Assembly (NCBI RefSeq): GCF_018294505.1
Contig: NC_057811.1
Location: 408,768,968-408,832,967, forward strand
Source: Triticum aestivum
Lineage: Eukaryota > Streptophyta > Magnoliopsida > Poales > Poaceae
Length of the DNA: 64,000 bases
Direction of reading: 5' to 3'
The notes under the pieces are model-generated. The model saw only the letters and a program-made list of their open reading frames with translations, made no database searches and was not told the origin of the DNA. Position 1 is the first letter of the stretch. Each line of letters begins with the position of its first letter. The translations under genes and the position numbers were made by a program. Of the stretch, positions 32,367 to 41,495 are shown in pieces.

Positions 32367-32458
32367 GTACCCCATATGTCCTATTTTTAGCAAAGTCATG
32401 CTAAAATTCATGGAAAATTTCAGCATGACCTTTGCTGAAAATAGGACATATGGAGTAC
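32367..32458. repeat. 42-bp-arm inverted repeat (hairpin)
   Basis: The left arm, starting GTACCCCATATGTCCTATTT, pairs with the right arm ending AAATAGGACATATGGAGTAC. There are a few mismatches and a loop of about six bases. It lies about 230 bases upstream of the predicted B3-like start codon. It resembles a small foldback or a MITE; a small-RNA precursor is possible but not supported by anything else. Confidence 0.75.
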
Positions 32459-33116
32459 CCGAATTTGCCGGAATGGAAGTTAATCGACATTCCAGCAAAC
32501 TCAAGGGCCTCTCAGGGTACAGCAGCAGCATCACAAGTTGACAAAATTCCCAAGTAGTACAGTAGCAGCATCACAAGTAGTAAGAAATGTATGCGTAGAC
32601 ACATTGCTCATCATCAGTCTAGAATAGGTAGCACATGCATCTGCTACTGTTTAGTTCTACAATCGACAAACCAGACACATTAATTTTTATCAAGGAAGGG
32701 TTTACCCCTCCGATTTCCATTAAGAGAAACCAACAGCAAACTACAAGAACCAGTTATCTTACAAAGATAAAACCAAAAGCTACTTACTACAGGAGCTTAT
32801 GTCTGGACCTGATGACAACACTGCTTATGGACCCTTATAAACAGACAATAAAATGCAAATTTGAGAAATTTGAGCAAAAAGATGAATTGTGTAGGTATGC
32901 ATGGATTTAAGATTATTTGTTCAAAGCCAATTTGTCAATGATTAATATGATATCTCAATTTCCACCAAATAATACATTTGTTATACACCACATTTTCTTT
33001 TCCTTTGGAAAAGAAAAAATCACACTGGAGATTTGCCCCCCAAGAAAAGTAATGGTATCAAAATGGGGCTGCTAAACTAATCTGATTTCAGAAATCCTCA
33101 ATGGAACTGGTATTCC
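32459..33116. other. non-coding CACTA interior
   Basis: AT-rich sequence with a repeated TACAGCAGCAGCATCACAAGT-like phrase at 32519-32576. A 90-codon plus frame at 32635-32910 shows no family features. Probably non-coding. Confidence 0.4.
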
Positions 33117-33465
33117 CACAGCACTGTCCTGCTTGTGTTTAGTTGGGATATTGCACTGCACAAAAAAGATTGTTCCTTCAATGTGCTTGACAATGCATGT
33201 ACTACTATGAGGTCCTTACTGATTATTAAATTGAAGCACTGCATCCATCAAGACTATCTCTAAAATGCATTGATGCCCCAAAATAAATACCAGTGAAAAT
33301 TGAACCCAACATTGTCCTGCTTATGTTTGGTTGTAAGATTATAATAAATAAAAAGTTTAGTTCATCGATGTGCTTGACAATACATGTCTTGTGAGAGGCC
33401 CTTTCAAATATTAAAATAAAGTACTGCCTCATGAATAAAACTAACTCTAAAATGCCTTAATACCC
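33117..33465. repeat. diverged ~185-bp tandem duplication
   Basis: The two halves share CACTGTCCTGCTT/CATTGTCCTGCTT, ATGTGCTTGACAAT, CATGTACT/CATGTCTT, and CTCTAAAATGC followed by ATGCCCCAAAA or ATACCCCAAAA, in the same order. AT-rich and intron-like in texture. Confidence 0.65.
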
Positions 33466-33471
33466 CAAAAA

Positions 33472-33531
33472 ATGTACAACTGCGGGGTGGTGCTGCTGGA
33501 GATGCTGTCGGGGCGGCGGGCACTGGACAAG
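33472..33531 (+). pseudogene. captured receptor-like kinase fragment (subdomain IX)
   Basis: MYNCGVVLLEMLSGRRALDK is readable in one frame. It matches the conserved segment VYSFGVVLLEMLSGRRALDK of plant receptor-like cytoplasmic kinases, with three substitutions at the head. After this the sequence turns into AAG/GAG-rich filler and no other kinase subdomain is found on either side. It is a short gene fragment carried by the CACTA element, too small to function. Confidence 0.75.
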
Positions 33532-34040
33532 AAGGAGGAAGAGGAAGGAGGAGAGGGACCTGGGCTATCTCATGACAGAGATTCCACCATATGTTTTTAA
33601 TCCATGAATAAACTGGAATATGCTCTTCTTTATTAATTCGTTTTGGGAGAATATAGATTTTCTATAAGCAAAACCTCAATGCTAGCATCTGGATGTTGTA
33701 CTCCTAGCTAGGTTCATTTCTTCAGCCAATACTTCAGCCATCTTAACAGCCAATACTACCAAGAGAAGCTCTGTTTCTTCAAGTTAACAGTTAATTTGAA
33801 CCAATACTTAGTAGCTAGGTTCACAACTTCAGATAGTACTCCCAGCAGTTAATCCCATTACTTATCAGTTAATTTGCACCATCACTTCACAGTTAAGAAG
33901 CTGGGTTAACAGTTAATTTGCGCCCTTATACTTACCAAGGGCGTTACATACAACAGAAAACAGGCTACTCCGAGCAGTTCATCCCATAAGCAAGTAGAAC
34001 AAGTGAAAGAAAAAAAATTAGGGGGAACAGGGGAAGGCAC
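33532..34040. other. non-coding CACTA interior
   Basis: Contains repeats of GTTAATTTGNNCC and ACAGTTAA (33720-33920). The part next to 34040 may be intron sequence captured with the uracil-DNA glycosylase exon, since it begins with a GT donor on the minus strand. Confidence 0.4.
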
Positions 34041-34290
34041 CTTGGGTAGATGAGGTGGGGCGGTGGGTAGATGGGCACCTTGGCGTGCAGGCGCTCGAGG
34101 GCGACGAAGCGGCAGAGGTTGAGCGCGTAGGGCTTGAGCAGCTCCCCGGAGAGCGCCTCCAGCCACGTCTCCTCCACGAGCAGCTCCGGACTCGGCGAGG
34201 CGGAGGTTGCGGCGCGCGCGGGCGAGGGCGAGGTTGGTGTCGGCCCTGCGGCGCTGCTCCGGCGAGAGTGGGGTGGGGTCGGAGGGGAGG
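34041..34290 (-). pseudogene. captured uracil-DNA glycosylase exon 1
   Basis: Two adjacent frames on the minus strand match the N-terminal part of plant family-1 uracil-DNA glycosylases. First comes a helical leader, LSPEQRRRADTNLALARARR followed by NLRLAES. Then comes ELLVEETWLEALSGELLKPY, continuing with the ALNLCRFV and VPIYPPPHLIYPR segments. The exon ends at 34041 in CCCAAG followed by GT, a plausible donor, just before the point where the family would continue toward the catalytic water-activating loop GQDPYHG. That loop and the rest of the enzyme are absent. The region between leader and ELLVEE is shortened and the frame changes there. The family removes uracil from DNA; this fragment cannot. 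Confidence 0.75.
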
Positions 34291-34408
34291 ATGGGGAGAG
34301 GGAGGCGGCAGGGGCGCGGATTGGGAGCGGACGGAGAGGAACTGCGCGAGGGAGAGGGACGAAGGGGAACTAGCGAGGGAGAGGGAGGAATTAGCTATAG
34401 GGGGCAAA

Positions 34409-35455
34409 CTTACTAATGGCGCACCCCGAAGCGGTGCGCCATTAGAAATTTTTTTATATAGCAATGGCGCACCCACGATCGGTGCGCCATTAGTAAACTT
34501 TTTTTTTACATAGCAATGGCGCACCAGCCAGAGGTGCGCCATTAGTAATCTTTTTATTATTATTTTTTGTTGCATCTAATAATTTTTTAGAAAATGAATA
34601 TGAATATGAAACAGTAATCTTTTTTATAAAAACAGTAATAATTTTTTTAAAAATATCATCCAATTTGTTATTTGAAAATATTTATGAATATGAAAATATA
34701 TCATCAATTTTAGTTGCATTCATTTGCGATGGTGGAGCGGGCCGGGGAGGGTGCGGGGGGTCGTCGGCGGCGGTGGAGCGGGCCGGGGAGGGTGCGGTGG
34801 GTCGTCGGCGGCGGTGGAGCAGGGGAGCTAGGGTGCGGTGGGTCGTCGGCGGCGGTGGAGCGGGGAGGGTGCGGTGGGTCGTCGGCGGCGGTGAAGCAGG
34901 GAAGGGTGCGGTGGGTCGTCGGCGGCGGTGGAGCGGGGGAGGGTGCGAGGGGTCGGCGGCGGCGGCCGGTGGAGCGGGGTAGAGGGTGCGCGGGGTGCTC
35001 GGCGGCGAGGGGGACCGGATCTGGTGAGGTGGGATAGCGATCGAGATGGAGGGGGATCGAGATCAAGTGTCCATGAAATATACACTAATGGCGCACCGTG
35101 AAACAGTGCGCCATTACTAGCTTAAACTAGTAATGGCGCACTGTTCCCTGGTGCGCCATTAGTAGTTTTGCAAAAAAATAAAAAAATATAGTACTGGCGC
35201 ACTATGTGGCTGGTGCGCCATTACTAGTTAGAACTAGTAATGGCACACTGTGCCCTGGTGCGCCATTAGTATGTCTGGAAAAATAAAATAAATCTTTTTT
35301 TACTAATGGCGCACCGTGTGTCTGGTGCGCCATTAGTGTCTTTCACACTAATGGCGCACCAGCACATGGTGCGCCACTGCTACATAACAATGGCGCACCA
35401 CATGTCTGGTGTGCCATTAGTGGCCATTCCATCTATAGCCCTTTTCCTAGTAGTG
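34409..35455. repeat. CACTA right subterminal hairpin repeats
   Basis: ACTAATGGCGCAC...GTGCGCCATTAG units occur at 34409-34542 and 35084-35422, interrupted by an AT-rich stretch and the minisatellite. Several have diverged to AGCAATGGCGCACC. They mirror the left side. Confidence 0.9.
34729..35012. repeat. GC-rich minisatellite, ~38-41 bp x 7
   Basis: The unit GGTGGAGCGG(GCC)GGGGAGGGTGCGGTGGGTCGTCGGCGGC recurs about seven times with small length changes, the last units being the most diverged. It produces long Gly/Arg- or Pro-rich open frames in both strands, which are not genes. Confidence 0.92.
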
Positions 35456-36662
35456 GTTAACTCTCCGAAAAAGGTAACTCAATTTAGACCGATCAATTTA
35501 TGCAATGTGGTGTATAAGGTTATTTCAAAAATGATTGTCGCTCGTCTAAAGACAATCCTACCAGCCCAACCCAAAGTGCTTTTGTGCCTAAAAGAATGAT
35601 TACAGATAATATCTTAGTGGCATATGAATGTTTCCATAACATAAAGGAAATTTTTTGCTAAAGAGGGCATGTGTGCAATCAAACAGGACATGCACAAAGC
35701 ATATGACTGAGTGGAGTGTCCTTTTTGAAGGAATTCATGTTGAGGCTGGGTTTTCAAGAGGACTGGATGAATCTAATTATGCAGTGTGTTTCCTCTATGA
35801 AATGTCGGGTTCGTTTTAATAAGGAAGAAATTGATAGTTTCAAACCCATTAGAGGATTGACACAGGGAGATTCTGTCTCCCCGTTCTTATTCTTGTTATG
35901 TACGGAGGGTCTGACTGCTATCTTAGCTATGCGGAGGGGAATGGGAGTATTTTCGGAATTAAGGTTAGTAGAGAAGCCCCATCAATTTCAAATCTCGTCT
36001 TTGCTGGCGACTCTTTGATCCTTATGCAAGCTAATTCGATGAATGCGGAGGCACTGAAATCAGTTTTGGATTCTTATTGTGCCGTCTCGGGACAAATGTT
36101 GAGCGTTGAAAAATCTAGTATGTTTTTTAATCCCAACACAAAAGCGGAAGACAAGGCGCACATTTGTACTATTATGAATATTACGACTGAAGCCCTCAAT
36201 GACAAATATTTGGGTTTGCCTGCAAATGTGGGTATGGATAAAACTGACTATTTCCAATTCTTAATTGATCGAATTATTATAAAAATTAGTGGATGGAAAG
36301 AAAGAAAAATTATCCGCTGGAGGGAAGGAAATTTTACTCAAATCGGTTGTACAAGCTATCATAACTTATGCCATGTTCGTCTTCAAAATTCCTAAAAAAT
36401 TCCAAGGGAATCATTGACGCGATGTCGTAATTTTGGTGGAGTGACGAAGACAACCAGAAGAGAATGCATTGGATGACATGGTGAAAGATGTGTGTCCCAA
36501 AAGACCAAGGAGGTATGGGCTTCCGAGATATACACTGTTTCAATTTGGCTTTTTTAGCCAAACATGTGTGACGTCTGCTTGATAATCCTAATTCCCTATG
36601 TGCCACCATCTTGAGAACTAAATATTTTCCGGATGGTGACTTATGAATGCAAGTTAAAAAAA
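35456..36662 (+). pseudogene. decayed LINE ORF2, right part (RT palm to C-part)
   Basis: This continues 29352-30254 after the CACTA. Readable are [20 protein letters not shown] (35475-35535), KAYD (about 35696), LRLGFQEDWMNLIM, a degenerate RGLTQGDSVSPFLF, and VFAGDSLILM near 36000. That last motif corresponds to the catalytic FADD box with Asp replaced by Gly. Further on, DKYLGLP near 36205 and GGMGFRDIHCFNLAFLAKH (36508-36570) follow. The copy ends at about 36662 in an A-run and lacks zf-RVT and RNase H. Confidence 0.82.
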
Positions 36663-37029
36663 GGTGATGCAGAGCATCCTACGGACATCCTCATGTCAAG
36701 AGCACGTTTGGCAAGTGACACTTGCCACATCTACTTCACATACATAAAGGTGAATCAGCTCTTTTACACGTGTATGCTTGACCCCTTCGAGGATGGTGTG
36801 CTACTTGACACCCTTCCCGTGCGCATGCATAGGTATTGTCAGAACTACATGGATGACGAGGAGGAGTGCAAGCGCAAAGGAACGACTAAACCATCCAAGA
36901 CGGAAGCTTGGAAGCAGAGAAGGAACCGCGAAGAAGAAGGCCAAGTTACTCAAGCACCGATGGGAGTCCACGAGAAGACGACATACTACAAAGCCTCTAG
37001 ACACCCTGTGCCCACGGGCCCCTGGACCC
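36663..37029 (+). other. unidentified segment with an open frame
   Basis: A frame that is continuous with the LINE end stays open to 37061 and reads AEHPTDILMSRARLASDTCH, then LFYTCMLDPFEDG, then a Lys/Arg/Glu-rich stretch. I do not recognise it, and it has no ATG of its own with clear context. It ends where an LTR begins. It could be a remnant of another gene or retroelement. Confidence 0.3.
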
Positions 37030-38090
37030 TCATACATCTCCAACGTATCTACTTTTCCTAATGCTTTTACTCTTGTTTTGGACTCTAATTTGCATGATTT
37101 GAATGAAACTAACCCTGGTCTGACGCTGTTTTCACCAGAACTACCATGGTGTTGTTTTTGTGTAGAAATAAAAGTTCTTGGAATGGAACGAAACTTTGCG
37201 AGGATTTTTTTGTATCAATAAAGAAAATACTGGAGCCAAGATCCACCAGAGGGGGGCACCTGGGTGGGCACAACCCACCAGGGCGTGTCCCCCTCCAGGC
37301 GTGCCCCGGTGGGTTGTCCCCACCTGGTGGCCTCGCAGACCCTGAAACCGACGCTATAAAATCCTATTTTTCCAGAAAAAAATCAGGGAGAAAGAATTAT
37401 CATGTTTCACGATACGGAGCTGCCGCCACCTCCTATTCTTCATCGGGAGGCCAGATCTGCAGCCCGTTCGGGGCTCCGGAGAGGGGGATATTCGATCTTA
37501 GTCATCACCAACCTATCTCCATCACCAATTCCATGATTCTCCCCACCGGGAGTGAGTAATTCCTTCGTAGGCTCGCTTGTCGGTGAGGAGTTGGATGAGA
37601 TTCGTCATGTAATCGAGTTAGTTTTGTTAGGGCTTGATCCCTAGTATCCATTATGTTCTGAGATTGATATTGCTATGACTTTGCCATGCTTAATGCTTGT
37701 CACTTTGGGCCCGGGTGCCATGATTTCAGATCTGAACCGTTTATGTTATCACCATTATATCTTTGTTCTAAATCCGATCTTGCAAGTTATAGTCACCTAC
37801 TATGTGTTATGATCCAGCAACCCCAGAGTGACAATAGTCGGGACACTTCCTGATGATGACCATAGTTTGAGGAGTTCATGTATTCACCGTGTGTTAATGC
37901 TTTGTTCCGGTTCTTTATTAAAAGGAGGCCTTAATATCCCTTAGTTCCAATAGGACCCCGCTGCCACGGGAGGGTAGGACAAAAGATGTCATGCAAGTTC
38001 TTTCCATAAGCATGTATGACTATTTACGGAATACATGCCTACATTATATTTATGAATTGGAGCTAGTGTCGTATCGCCCTAGGTTATAAC
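37030..38090 (+). mobile_element. partial LTR (Gypsy-like), interrupted
   Basis: The left end TCATACATCTCCAACGTATC is a mutated form of the TGATACGTCTCCAACGTATC LTR start also seen, in minus orientation, at 43072, 49116 and 51346. The body is typical Triticeae LTR sequence, with a plausible TATA box, CTATAAAATCC, at 37354-37364. At 38090 it is broken by the Maximus-like element; the rest would lie beyond the window. I assign Gypsy from general resemblance only. Confidence 0.6.
37354..37364 (+). promoter_or_regulatory. putative LTR TATA box
   Basis: CTATAAAATCC lies about 325 bases into the LTR, after a GC-rich stretch and before a poly-A-prone region, the usual place for an LTR promoter. Confidence 0.4.
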
Positions 38091-39568
38091 TGTTGGAAGT
38101 GCATTATATCGACTAGAGGGGGGTGAATAGGCGATTTTTACAAATTCGTCACTGAGGAATTTCAGGGTGAGGAAATTCCTGAGCAACGAACTACTTAGCA
38201 GCGGAATAAGTACTCAGATGCAAGTATAACAGAGTAGTAGCATAGTCATCATGATGAAATGAAAACAAGCACAGAGTACAGGTAGCGTAAGCACAGGATA
38301 AGGAGGCTGAAGACAAACTGACTAAAGAAATAGGAATGAGGGAATTGAGAAAGTCTTCAAACAATAACAATCAAGTACTTCTACACAGAAATGAGGAAAT
38401 GAAAGAGTTGAGGAAATAGAACCAGTAGCTTAGTGAAGACGATGATTTGGTGGACCAGTTCCAACTGCTATGACAGTCGTACGTCTGGTTGGAGCGGCTA
38501 GGTATTTAAAACCAGGACACACATTCCTCACCGTATTCTCCTTGGGCTAAGGTCACACAGACCTCGCCCAATCACTCGTGGTAAGTCTTCAGGTGACTAC
38601 CAAACCTTCACAGAATCGGTCACTCGGCGATCCACAATTTCCTCTTGGATGCTCTAGACCATGACGCCTAACCGTCTGGAGGATGCACAGTCCTCAAAGG
38701 TAACAAGCGTCGGTTCCAGATAGGAACAATCTCTTCAGTGATGCTCAATCACTTTGGGTTTGTAGGTGTTTGGTTTGGGTTTTGGGTTTTTCCTCACTTG
38801 ATGATTTTCGCTCAAAGTCCTCGGAGGATGGGATGCTCTCAATGACAAGTGCCAGTTTCTCGCAGAGCAGCCAACCAGCTAGTGGTTGTAGGGGGCGGCT
38901 ATTTATAGCCTAGGGAGCATCCCGACATGATAAGACATAAATGACCTTCAATGATATGACCGTTAGGTGGGTAGATATTTTGAGACAGCTGGCGCGTGGC
39001 ACAACAACGGTCGGAAATTTGGCTATCAAATTCCTCAGGGCTATCATGTTCCTCACTTGTAGGCAATCCGCACTGGCGAATTTCTAACTCCTCAGTCAGA
39101 ACAAATTCCTCAGAGACCAGAAGATCTTTGTCTCTGTCACTGAAGAAATTGACTGAACTATATGAGATTTCCAATGGCTTCACTCGAAGGGATTGGTAGG
39201 TGTAGGATTTTGAGATGAGCATCACTTGGAAACTTTTGTTTAGTTTTACCTCGACCGCATTTAACAGTACGGTGTTTCCTATGACTCAAGAAAGAGAAAA
39301 ACGAAACTACGAAAACAAAAGTCTTCACGCTTCATATTCCTCGCATGAATATCATGTCTTCGGGATCACACCAATTTCTTCACTTTCAAAGTCTTCAGAA
39401 AGACAAAGTCTTTAGTTGAAGACATCCATTTTTAGGGGTCGACTTTCTCTGTAAATATCGAACTCCTCATAGACTTATAGACCTCTGTACACTCACAAAC
39501 ACATTAGTCCCTTAACCAATGAGTCTTCAATACACCAAAATCACTAAGGGGCACTAGATGCACTTACA
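38091..39568 (-). mobile_element. 3' LTR of Maximus/SIRE-like Copia retrotransposon
   Basis: Read on the minus strand it starts TGTAAGTGCATCTAGTGCCC and ends CACTTCCAACA (TG...CA, 1478 bp). It is directly preceded by a purine tract, AAAAAGGGGGAGAT, the tract typical of Maximus/SIRE elements. ATAAC at 38086-38090 would be one copy of the target duplication. The element's body continues right, interrupted at 41496 and 49468, and its 5' LTR and pol lie outside the window. Confidence 0.75.
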
Positions 39569-39582
39569 ATCTCCCCCTTTTT
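39569..39582 (-). other. polypurine tract of the Maximus-like element
   Basis: ATCTCCCCCTTTTT on the plus strand is AAAAAGGGGGAGAT on the coding strand, immediately next to the LTR. It would prime plus-strand DNA synthesis. Confidence 0.8.
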
Positions 39583-40085
39583 GGTGATTGATGACAATAT
39601 AGGTTAAGTTTTCAACGGGGATAAACATATGAAGTGTAAATACTGATATTGAGGAATTTGATTGCAAGATATAGAAGAACTCCCGCTAAACATATGCATA
39701 TGTGAGGAATTTGCCTTGAAGAGCAAACGCACATTGTAGAATAGAATCATGGAGATCTCCCCCTATATCTTGTAATTCATACACGCATTTAACATATGAT
39801 ATGAAGAATTTGAAATGCATGATGAAATATGGTGACTGATGTAATTCAGCATGCGTGCATTAACATATGAGGAAATAGCATGCAGAGAAACATATCAAAG
39901 TATCAGACCACCATCGGACTTAATCTTACAACTCGTTCCAACAAATACTTCAAAAGAACGAGAGTTGTAACCTAGCAAAAAACGCCCATATATAGACCCG
40001 CTTGAAGACTAACTCAAATTTCTCCCCCTTTGTCATCGAATGACCAAAAGGGATGAAAAATGAGGACTAACGCCCCTGAAGAATA
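39583..40085. other. non-coding internal region of Maximus-like element
   Basis: Lies between the accessory frame and the polypurine tract. AT-rich, with repeated ACATATGA words. No frame is recognised. Confidence 0.5.
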
Positions 40086-41495
40086 TCACGAAGTTGATGG
40101 AGGAGTGCCAGCGTTGTTGGGGTCGTCCGTTGGAGTAGGGCCTGCCGCAATGTCGTTCAAGTCTTCATGCTCATCAGTCTCGCGCGATGAAGAATATGAA
40201 CTAGCCACAAGTTGAGGAACTTTGACCTTCTTGAATTTCTTTGAAGGTGGCTGTGCCCAGTCAAAGTCCAGCTGAAATTCCATCTTCTTGAGATCTTCAG
40301 CACTGTAGAGGTTAGACCGAATAGCCCAGGTGCAGTCAAAGACTTCATGCAGATAATAGTGATTCTTCTTCACAGTATTTTGAGTGACTGTCATGTTCTG
40401 AAGAATAGCACCAAACTGACGCTTGACCCACTTGTGGTTGTGATCAACCTTCTGATGAAGACTGAGGAGAAGCTCACGATCAGTCATCACCCTGGAGCAG
40501 TGGCTTGAGGATTTTGCTATGAAGCATTTGCGACAGTGTCATGAGTGGTAGAGTCATCATCGATGGAATAAGAAGCAGCTTTGCGAAACTGTCCATCCAA
40601 TCGAGGAGTGCCTTCATCAATTACAGCAGCCTTGCCCTTCTCATCAGCTGAGGAAATAGTCCATTTGAGGACTTCAGTTGGGGGCAAGTAGCTGACATGA
40701 TTTTGCAAATCAGCCTTGTAATGAATGGAAGACCTTGTTCTGATGAATCTCATGATCCAGGGAGCGTAAGGCTTCAATTCAAAAGGTGATAGAGCGACAT
40801 TGGCCAAAGTCCTCATGAAGAAATCGTGGTAGTCGATGGGAATACCATGGATGATGTTGAAAAGCATATTCTTCATGGTGCCAACAACTTCTTCATCATC
40901 AAAGTTGTGGCCCTTAATTGGACTAAGGGTTTTGGTCAATATCCTGTATATGGTCCTTGACACATAGAGAAGTTCCTTGACGAGGAATTGGGTCCTTGGA
41001 GCTTGGCCAGGCTTCAATGGCTTCATCAGCACTTGCATCAGATGGTTTGATAATTCAGGTTCATCATAGATGCACCTTGCACCTTCAGTGGGAGGACTGA
41101 CTGGGACGGCCTGAAGCAATTCAGAGGCCGGTGCTTTGTAGTGAGTATTTTCGGTCATCTAGTCCAGCACCCATGAATTGACGTCTTCAACATTGCCAGT
41201 GATGTGCAATGTGGCATAGAACTGAAGAATGAGTTCTTCATTCCAGTCGTAGATGTCGGTGCAGAGGTTGAGCAGTCCAGCGTCATGAAGAACACTGAGG
41301 ACTGGGGTGAAGCATGGCAGTGACTCCATGTCCACATGAGGAATTTTCTCATGGTCAAAGATCTTGTCCTTGTCAAATAGCAGTGAAGAATAGAAATTCA
41401 TTTGGCTTTTGTTGTCCAGAAGCGCTTGTGTCTGAGTCTTGCAGAGTCATATGGATTATAGTCCGTGAAGAATATGTGCTCAGCAAAGAAGTCAT
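40086..41495 (-). pseudogene. accessory ORF of Maximus-like element (C-terminal two thirds)
   Basis: Reading from 41495 downward: DFFAEHIFFTDYNPYDSARL, then FYSSLLFDKDKIF, then LLYVSRTIYRILTKTLSPI, FNIIHGIPIDYHDFFMRTL and KPYAPWIMRFIRTRSSIHYK, ending with HQKVDHNHKWVKRQFGAI and a Ser/Thr/Pro-rich tail at 40086. It lies between pol (outside the window) and the 3' LTR, the place where SIRE/Maximus elements carry an extra, sometimes called env-like, frame. No membrane segment is evident here. Lesions are a shift near 41400, TAG for Trp near 41159, a TAG near 40515 and a one-base shift near 40492. The N-terminal part continues at 49122-49467 beyond an inserted LTR element. Function unknown. Confidence 0.65.
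41491..41495. repeat. target duplication (GTCAT), left
   Basis: GTCAT here and at 49117-49121 flank the LTR element 41496-49116 and join the accessory frame on both sides. Confidence 0.92.

Larger units (their letters stand above)
30255..35455. mobile_element. CACTA (En/Spm) transposon, non-autonomous, 5.2 kb
   Basis: The ends CACTACTAGGAAAAGG (30255-30270) and CCTTTTCCTAGTAGTG (35440-35455) are inverted repeats. Both subterminal zones are filled with GCGCCATTAG / CTAATGGCGC hairpin units. No TNP1/TNP2-type transposase is readable. The interior instead contains a B3-like gene (30990-32139, minus), a diverged tandem duplication (33117-33465), a kinase fragment (33472-33531, plus), a uracil-DNA glycosylase exon (34041-34290, minus) and a GC-rich minisatellite (34729-35012). 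The element sits inside a LINE. Confidence 0.93.

Noticed and set aside
34665..35085. Gly/Arg- and Pro-rich frames around 34700-35080
   Set aside because: Translation of the minisatellite; all phases are open because the unit lacks stop codons.
30272..35422. Possible CRISPR-like array of GCGCCATTAG repeats
   Set aside because: The repeats are palindromic, unevenly spaced and confined to both CACTA ends in a plant genome.
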